Source: Amborella trichopoda (Eukaryota; Streptophyta; Magnoliopsida; Amborellales; Amborellaceae). From it: a DNA stretch of 64,000 nt. Below are positions 56,729 through 64,000 of this stretch, piece by piece. Positions within the stretch are counted from its first letter, which is position 1. Each line of letters opens with the position of its first letter. The stretch covers positions 1,137,390 to 1,201,389 of the forward strand of contig NW_006499603.1 of NCBI RefSeq assembly GCF_000471905.2, in the 5' to 3' direction. Under the pieces are notes generated by a model that saw only the letters and a list, made by a program, of their open reading frames with translations, was not told the origin of the DNA and ran no database searches. The translations under genes were made by a program, and so were the position numbers.

Positions 56729-58840
56729 GATGTGCTCTCAAAATGCAGTGCATGCAATAAAAAGAAAGAAATAGAAATAAAAAATAGCAACTCAACTAAA
56801 AATAAATTCATTTCTTTTATTGCAAGAACCCGTTATCAAGGAGGTTACAGATATAATATCAACATTGGATCTTACTTCAGAGAAAAAGAGGGTGTTCATG
56901 CTGAAGTGTTACTCTTGCTTCCAAGGAGGACCGACCATTTCCGAGTCAACTTCAATTCGTCTGATGAAGTACGAATGGTTTCCAGGAAAGGGAAGAAGTA
57001 CTCTGATAGAGCCTATTAGACATACAAAGCGGAATTCCCTAGCAAGGAGTTGGCCTATGATGGATTCCCTTCCTCCAAAACAACATGGACTTCACTGTTG
57101 TGCTGGAGGATTTGGCTTTCAAAAGACCCAGTGACCGGGCCTCCTCGTTTGCCATCAGTCTTAGCCCCCACAAGACATTGTCATCCATGGTCATCATCGC
57201 ACGCAATCCAACAGCACGTGCAATCATCGTCATGCGCAACCCAACACAACATGCAACCATCGCCGTGTGCAACTCATTATCGTATTCTACCATAATAGCG
57301 AGCAGGCCAACACCACGCGTGACCATTGCTGCCAGCAGCATGGTACCAAGCATGGCCGTTACTGCAAGGAGCTTAATGTTGTACGAAGGTAGCACTGCAT
57401 GTGACTTAAAGTCACGCATGCCCTTCTCGTGCTCCGGTTCCCACCATCCCCAATTCCTAGGAGGCATTAACCCTCGTGCCTCTTCGGTTTCCCCAATTAT
57501 CGACCGTTGGTGATGGTCAACCTTCTCGCGACCTTTTGCCTCCCTCGTAATCCTTCGAGTTTCTCCACCAAGAACCCCCGTCTGACCTTATTCTCTCCCC
57601 TACCAATGTTTCCTCCCCTCACCGAGAACTCACTCCCACTCGCCTGGACCCCTCCTCGTCTATTTCCTCTTGTCCACCAGTGACCAAAACTAACGAAAAG
57701 CCACCGAAATCTCTGCAAAAACTCCTATGTGACCTTGCGGGTTTCGCTTCTCCCTTCTTCACACTCCTCTATCTGCCAAAACAATTGCAGAGATTCCAAC
57801 AGAGCCACTGCTGCTTCTCCTTCTTACTCTCCCGATAACAAGAAGACCGTCAGGATCCCCTGGCCTCTCTACAACCTTCCCGACAGCAAAGTACCACTGC
57901 GACTCTTACAGTTTCCCTAGAGTCTCGGAGAAGCCCTGAGAAGCTCCATGTTCCGTGCTCAAAAGGTTTTAGCAATCTCAGAAAACGTCCGCATGCACAT
58001 TGCAAAGGTTCGCGACCTACTCAAGTTCGTTGAAAAGCTCCTATACACCAACACTCTGCGAGTTTTGGCTTAAAGTTTTTGCTAGAAGTCTCTTGACTGA
58101 TGCTCTGGCTCTCTCTCTCTCTCTCTCTCTCTCTCTTTAAAAACTTTCTTCACTATTTTACCTTTCAGTACAACAGTAAAATGGCGGTTTTCCCCTTTTA
58201 TACTCATTAGTGCCACAAAGTTCCCCCCACGAGTTTGAAAGACGCTCCAGTCCTCGCCTTCAGGCAGCGATAGTTTCAGGTCAGGGCAGGTCAAGCCTAA
58301 GGCCCAAATATGAGTCACTGCCACTTGTTCCTCATGAACCTGCTGCGATCTGTTTCTATCACCGTGCCTTATCACTGCGCTCTTCACTAGAAGCTATTTT
58401 CGTGGGCTTCACAAAGGGCTTTCACCCTTGCGCTTCACTAGAAGCTATCGCCGCGAGCTTCACAAAGGGCTATCGCCACGCTCTTCATCAAAGGGCTTTC
58501 GCCGCGTGCGTTGCCAAGATGCTAACGTCATGCACTTCGGTGTTATCATCGTACGCCTCACAAAAAGCTTAAAACACTGTGCGCAGCACCATTTATATTT
58601 CCTATGCTAGCGACGTGAGCATGCTATATCACTGCCTACTTGGATTTTTCCCACTTTCCCTAGATCGTGACCTGTCATCCCTAAGAGCAGGCCACCACTT
58701 TGCATCCCCAGGGAGTTCATTCCCTGCACCTTAGTTCTCACACTCAGGAAGTCAAGTCTACAATTACGGCTCTGCTCCCTATGGACTGACGTTCCCTTGC
58801 TACCGTAACGAGCTAGATGCATGACCCAAAACTGCATCGT
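56729..58840 (+). mobile_element. A1 3' noncoding region, first part
   Basis: No convincing gene. The segment has a cytosine-rich middle, a (CT)n run at 58105-58137, and at 58370-58540 tandem phrases of the type gaagctatcgccgcgagcttcac, related to phrases in the family A LTR near 38260. Frames on either strand reflect the repeats. Confidence 0.5.
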
Positions 58841-59340
58841 CCAAACTATACGACCTTAAACTGTAGTGGAGGTCTGTGCTGCATGACCTTAAACTGCACA
58901 GTCGTGGTCTAGATGTACGACCCTAAATTGCATGGTCTAAACTATATGACCTTAAACTATAGCGGAGGTTCGTGTTGCATGACCTTAAACTGCACAGCTA
59001 TGGTCTAGGTGCACGACCCTAAACTGCATGGTCCAATCTATATGACCTTAAACTGTAGCAGAGGTCTAGTCGCATGACCTTAAACTGCACAGTCCTCATT
59101 ACATGACTCTAAACTGCATAACCACGGTCTAGCTTTATGACCTTAAACTGTAGTGCACGTCTTGACTGCATGATATTAAAAGGCTTAGCATCATGGTCCA
59201 AACTATATGACCTTAAACTGTAGCGGAGGTCTAGTTGTACAACCTGAAACTGCATGGTCCTAGTTGTAGGAATTTAAACTGCATAGCCATGGTCCAAGCG
59301 ATAAGACCTTAAAACTGTAATGCATGTCCCTATAACAACA
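58841..59340. repeat. 96-bp higher-order minisatellite (block 1)
   Basis: The motif gaccttaaactg recurs about every 24 bp, and four different monomers form a 96-bp higher-order unit: the phrase ctata(c/t)gacc starts at 58846, 58942 and 59038. Later units are more irregular. The same repeat occurs at 62697-63075 and 63410-63510. Confidence 0.85.
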
Positions 59341-59681
59341 TGTTAAAATGGTGCGACAAATAGTCCCTACGCATGACTTTAATTTGCAAAATAGATGCAC
59401 CTCCCTCATCCCCAACACAAGTCACATCTGTATAGCCGCCCATCATCCCCCATGGAATTAGGGTCATTCTTGTCTCTCCAATTCCCAGTAGGGTTTCACC
59501 TGTTCTCCGTCCTGACATTCTCAGTAGAGTTACATGCATACTATTGCACATTATTCCCTGTGGTAATATGCTTACCCCTTTTATCCCCTTGGGTCAGTCG
59601 CACACTAAGCCATCCTATCCTCAAGAGTTAGGTTACTTTCCCACAAGCCCTGGAGTTTCATCTTTCACCTTAACGAGTCAT
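59341..59681. other. C-rich non-coding segment between minisatellite and solo LTR
   Basis: Non-coding and C-rich, similar in style to 63076-63410. It ends in GTCAT (59677-59681), the left target-site duplicate of the solo LTR. Confidence 0.5.
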
Positions 59682-62542
59682 TGTTTGAGCGTATTTTTCA
59701 GCACCTTGGTCCCCGGTAGGAAGCAGGTCAATAAAGCCTACAAAATAGTTGAAATTCTCGACAGCCTCAGAATTGCCCTAGAATTAGTCACGATCTTCAT
59801 CAACACTTCAAAAGACCACCTGTCAAGTTTCATCGCGATCAGACATGTCTAAGGCAGTGAACATAAAGAAACAATTTCACCAAAATCGGTCTCTAGCACC
59901 TTGAAATGGACCCCATAACTAGAGATATAATTTTGGTACATCAAATAGTTGTGGAACCACCACCATTAAATTCGGCATGGTCGAAAACCCTTATGGGTCA
60001 AGTTTCAGCTTAATCAGGCACTCCAGAATAAAGTTATGGGTAAAAGACTAAAAAGGAGTAGGCCGCATGCTATTCCTGTGTGGCCTCAATGCACCAAAAC
60101 ACCAATGAAAGTGGTTGTTTTTACAGTCATGGGCAGTCACTTTCGGGGCATATATCTCACTCGTTTCAAGTCGGATAACTTGCAAATTTGGTGAACGTGT
60201 TCGTCTCATCAAGATGAACAATTCGATATGTGGTACGCCTTGTGATGATGCCTAAGCAGAGAGAAAAACTAAATTAAACTCCCTGAGCCTTGAAGGAAGT
60301 TGCAGAAAATTCAGCAGCAGCACGATTTATTCGAGCAGCTAGATCACGACGCTCACACATCTGATCGGCGCGAAACTAATTGCATTATGTGGGTGAGGTC
60401 CGAAGCTATCTTTGGTCCGAACCTCGAGTATGATGAATGGTTGGATTTCACACACGAAGGAGTTAAAACTGCTATAAATTCCGGCTGTCGGATGTTAAGA
60501 TTTTGACAAAAAACTCAAGGCATTAATATCTTCATCCGGACACGAAATCAAGTTACGTTCAATGTAACGTGACCGTGTCGGCATCCTCAGTGTGATTCAA
60601 TGAAGAAGTCACGAAGAAACGTCAAAAAAGAGCACACAATCGATCCAAAGTTTTCAAGATTCAAGCAAAATTTCAAGTCTCATGATCGTGGTTTGAAACA
60701 CGATCCATGGTTCGAAATTGGTATCAAATCGATCGCCTTGTCAATCCATACAAGAAAATATTCATCTTTCAATCAAACGAGTATCAGAACAACCCCGGAT
60801 CAATCATGGAAGATCGCACGAGTTTTCGGGCAGCAGCAGGGGCTGTTTTGAAATTTTATACTTTGATAGGCAGGGTCAAAACAATCATTTTGCACCCCAT
60901 TTTCTTAATCTTGTTTAATATAATTAAATTTTAATTATCATCAATTTAGTTAGTTTTTAGGCATCCACCCATGCTTGGGTCCAATTCTATATAAGCATGC
61001 AAACCTAAATTGTAAAAGAACGTTAGTTCATTCTTTGATCATTCAAAAGAAATTTTCATTCATGCTTGAGCCTGAGTAAATCTTGGATAGAGAGAGAGGA
61101 GAGAGAAGAAAATGGTCGGTACCTTTCAAGCAGGTAACTTTTTCTCTCCTCTCATCTTTCTCTCTCCTCCCCTCTTTCTCTCTCTTCTTCTCACCTCAAT
61201 CTCTTTCTGTCTTCTTCTCATTTCTCTCTATTTTCCCCATCACAACTGGCCCAAGGCTAGCGTCGAGTGGGGTTCTCTCTCCTCTTCCTTCACTCCCAGC
61301 ATCGGGTGGTGGTTTTCTCTTTTCTCTTCCTCCATCCCAGCATCAGGTGGGATTTTCTCTCTCCTCTTCCTTCATCCTTACACCAGGTGGGTTTTTCTCT
61401 ATCCTCTTCTTCCTTCATCCCAACATCGAGTGGGATTTTCTCTCTCCTCTTCCTTCACCACAACACCGATTGGATTTCTCTCTCCTCTCTTCCTTAACAA
61501 TCGGTGAACCCTAACGCCAGTTGGATTTTCCTCTTCTCTCTTGTCACAGTCGATGAAGCCTAGCACCGGTTGGATTTGTCTGTCTTTTTTTGTAGTCAGC
61601 GAAGCCTAGCACCGACTCAATCTCTCTCCCTTGCTTCACTCCAATTGCAACTGGAGTAAGCCTAGTGCTGGGTGGTTCTCTTCTCTTCCTCTCTTCTTAT
61701 CTGACATAGTCGGTGAAGCCTAGTGTCGGCTGCTTTCTCTCTTCTCTTCTGAAATAATCGGCAATGTTTAGCACCAACTGTATCTTCCTTCCGTCTCTCT
61801 TTTATCCTCTCATCTCTTCTCCCTCCATCTGTTTGTTGGCTTCTTCTCTTACCTCATTCTTTCCCCCATAACCACCACACTGTTATTCTTTCATTCGACT
61901 AAGAGGGATTGAGGTTAGTGTCTCATAGCAGTCTTATCGTATAGCCGTAATGTTGGTGTGCCATGATTACTTTGCCCACTTTATTGCCATGACAGATTGA
62001 CCATCGTGCTTAGCTAGTCGGTATTGATGATGATGTCTAGTAGTGATCCCGTGAGCCGATCTTGGTACCGAGCTCTTTTTGCTACAACGTCAAGCCAATT
62101 ACTCGCTGCTTGATCCTCTCGCTCAGTCAACTCTTCTCTCCCTCGTCTCTCTTCTCTTCTTCTTTTTGAATGCACATGCTCGTGTACATTCAACAAAGAG
62201 GAAAAGGGTGAGGTCTGACCCACCCATCTTACAACCTTTGCCATATATGTGTGTGATTGCAGAAAATAAGAAGAATATGAGCCAAGGGAGGCAATTCAGA
62301 ACCAGTTTCACTACTAGGGGCTTTCTTCATGATCTAAGAGGGCGCCCACGCTAGCCAGCCTGAGTAAGTCACGAACCCACCTTTAAAATTCATCTCTCAT
62401 CTATTGGTAACACCTGCCCTCATTCTCGAACGAGGTTCCCAAGAGAGCAATCTTAGAAGCATCCCGGGTCTTCCCTCGATACCCGAGATGCGTGCCACTC
62501 AATCATCCAAAATCCGGAGGGCAATATCGAAGCACCTAACCA
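59682..62542 (+). mobile_element. Family A solo LTR
   Basis: A 2861-bp LTR beginning TGTTTGAGC and ending CACCTAACCA, flanked on both sides by the perfect 5-bp duplicate GTCAT (59677-59681 and 62543-62547). An LTR with its own target duplication on each side and no internal sequence is the usual product of LTR-LTR recombination. It aligns with the A1 5' LTR and with A2. It has a TATA box at 60987-60995 and a ~50-bp CT-rich tandem repeat at 61250-61500. It is not the 3' LTR of A1: no polypurine tract precedes it and A1-type sequence continues on its right. Confidence 0.8.
61250..61500. repeat. ~50-bp CT-rich tandem repeat within solo LTR
   Basis: About five units of the form tctctcctcttccttca plus a cagcatcaggtgggattt-like half follow one another. 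Confidence 0.8.
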
Positions 62543-62696
62543 GTCATACTTGTCCCCTAATCCCCAGTGAAGTCTTCTTCTCCATCTAAACCTCCTCCTG
62601 GTATTAACCATCATTATCCCCAAGGGAGTTGAATTGCTATCCACAGACCTATTCCCCATGAAGCTTCACCTACATGGCAACCCACCTAAAATAGTC

Positions 62697-63075
62697 TAGG
62701 TGCACGACCCTAAACTGCATGGTCCAAACTATATGAACTTAAACTATAGCGGAGGTCTAGTTGCATGACCTTAAACTACACAGTCATCGTTGCATGACTC
62801 TAAACTATATAACCATTGTCCAGCTGTATGACCTTAAACTGTAGTGCACATCCTGACCGCGTGACGTTAAAAGGCTTAGCACCATGGTCAAAACTATATG
62901 ACCTTAAAATGTAACAGAGGTCCAGTTGCATGACCTTACACTGTATGGTCCTACTTGCATGACTTTAAACTGCATAAGCAAGGTCCAAGTTATATGACCT
63001 TAAACCATAGTGCACGTCCTGACTGCATGATGTTAAACTGCTTTGCACAGGTCCCAGAGGCATGACCTTAAACAC
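62697..63075. repeat. 96-bp higher-order minisatellite (block 2)
   Basis: The same monomers as at 58841-59340 (gaccttaaactg, ggtctagttgcatg, catggtccaaactat). This shows that the solo LTR is inserted within a longer minisatellite-bearing 3' region. Confidence 0.85.
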
Positions 63076-64000
63076 GCCCTCACATATGTGAACACCCATT
63101 TTACGTGCATCTTCACGCACGCCTTCCCTAACCGACCAATTTGTGTGCGCACACCATCTTCATAAGTTCCTCAGTGAATCCATTCACTTCATCATTGCTA
63201 TTCATCATCCCCCAATGAGTCTCACCCTTGCTCACAAAATGGTGAACCATCCCGCCATCCGTACTCGTCATAAGCTAGTGGGTCACAATTTTTCATCTGC
63301 CACACATACATCATCCATCTTTCACAGGTAACCTCGTGCCATCTCCCCAAAGTGAGTCAAAACCACCACCACACTCACTCCATGGCCTCAACAGATTGCC
63401 ATCCATCTTCACCATGGTCCAACTATATGAGCCTAAACTATAGTGCATGTTTTGACCAGATGACGTTAAAAGGCTTTGCACAGGTCCTAAAGGCATGAAC
63501 CTAAACGTGCCTTCACAAAAAAGGAAATAACGGGCATGGTGTATACCTAGACAAGGGAACGCAATGAGTAAAAATGACAGATAGGCACGGTCACGAAACC
63601 ATGAGTAAAAGACTTTCGTAAAAACAAAAATCCAGGCACGATGAAAACTCCAAAAGGCACTATGAGAAAAAATGGATGAAAAGGGGGAACATGGCCGAAA
63701 GGTCATGGGTAAAAGAGCCCCTAATAAAAGGAAGTTGGTGAAAACTAGCTTTAAGTCGCCACTTCTCTAGTCCAAGTGAAAACCTGCAAATGGTGCTTGG
63801 ACCAACAAAAAGCAAGTTGACGCAACATCACAATCTCATCCCGCACCCAATTGCCAAACATGCATAATTGTGGCTAGCAAGGTCCACACAAAATCCTGAA
63901 ATGTCAGCATCCAATCACAACACAAAAGTTGCTCACCCAGAGTGAGAGCCTCATAAGATCTCCCACACTGCAACATCAAAAACAAAAACAGGTCCCTAAG
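63076..64000 (+). mobile_element. Continuing 3' noncoding region of A1 (to window edge)
   Basis: C-rich sequence to about 63410, a further short block of the minisatellite (63410-63510), then text such as gggtaaaagagcc, gtgaaaacc and gccacttctctag (63700-63790) in the style of Tat-element 3' regions. No coding sequence and no 3' LTR of A1 appears before the window ends. Confidence 0.45.

Noticed and set aside
57039-57513. 142-codon frames on both strands after the A1 integrase
   Set aside because: Overlapping frames of equal length on both strands with repetitive Met/Thr/Ala text and no similarity; non-coding 3' region.
58841-59340. CRISPR-like array
   Set aside because: Units are contiguous 24/96-bp monomers without unique spacers, in plant nuclear DNA; it is a minisatellite.
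36240-62542. One 26-kb LTR element bounded by the two family A LTRs
   Set aside because: The right LTR has its own perfect 5-bp duplicate and lies within a repeat block that continues on both sides, so it is a solo LTR.

Overview
The window is plant nuclear DNA, probably a TE-dense intergenic block of a flowering plant. Evidence for a plant is the dual-RNase-H Tat-type Ty3/gypsy pol genes, L1-type LINEs with zf-RVT tails, a PIF/Harbinger transposase tail, a Ty1/copia gag and a plant-mobile-domain-like coding relic. No intact host gene, tRNA, rRNA or CRISPR array was found. One assembly gap (N) lies at 39150-39593. The species cannot be named from what is seen.

Layout. 1-9500: AT-rich decayed repeats, including a striking array of small hairpins (231-431), a 32-bp minisatellite between two ~580-bp direct repeats (4135-6756), an 84-bp tandem duplication and a MITE. 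9508-13075: a ~3.5-kb foldback structure made of gagagaaactatctc-type repeats in opposite orientations. 13900-16000: a PIF/Harbinger transposase remnant, a hAT-like MITE end and a second, inverted copy of the first MITE. 17300-18170: an L1 reverse transcriptase remnant. 18176-22587: rearranged pieces of a long-LTR Tat family (family A), mostly on the minus strand. 22590-23165: the zf-RVT tail of an L1 element on the minus strand. 23280-26923: minisatellite, a GGGTC-ended element and a Ty1/copia gag remnant.

26924 to the right edge is a stack of nested Tat-type LTR elements. Family B has ~0.9-1.4-kb LTRs starting TGTAGACACC or similar. Family A has ~2.9-kb LTRs starting TGTTTGA. Copy B1 (minus) broke the copia gag. 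B2 (minus) sits in the integrase of B1. A1 (plus, from 36240 to beyond the window) interrupts B2. B3 (plus, 40868-51192, paired LTRs, near-matching 5-bp duplication) sits in the gag of A1. A family-A solo LTR (59682-62542, perfect GTCAT duplication) sits in the 3' noncoding part of A1. All coding parts are decayed fossils.

Three signals deserve attention. First, the hairpin array at 231-431, whose stems differ in sequence but stay paired. Second, a dispersed GGGCGACAC/GTGTCGCCC hairpin with a variable 5-nt loop that marks family B. Third, a spliced plant-mobile-domain-like gene relic (33962-35940) lying antisense inside B2, whose intron carries the same family-B hairpins.
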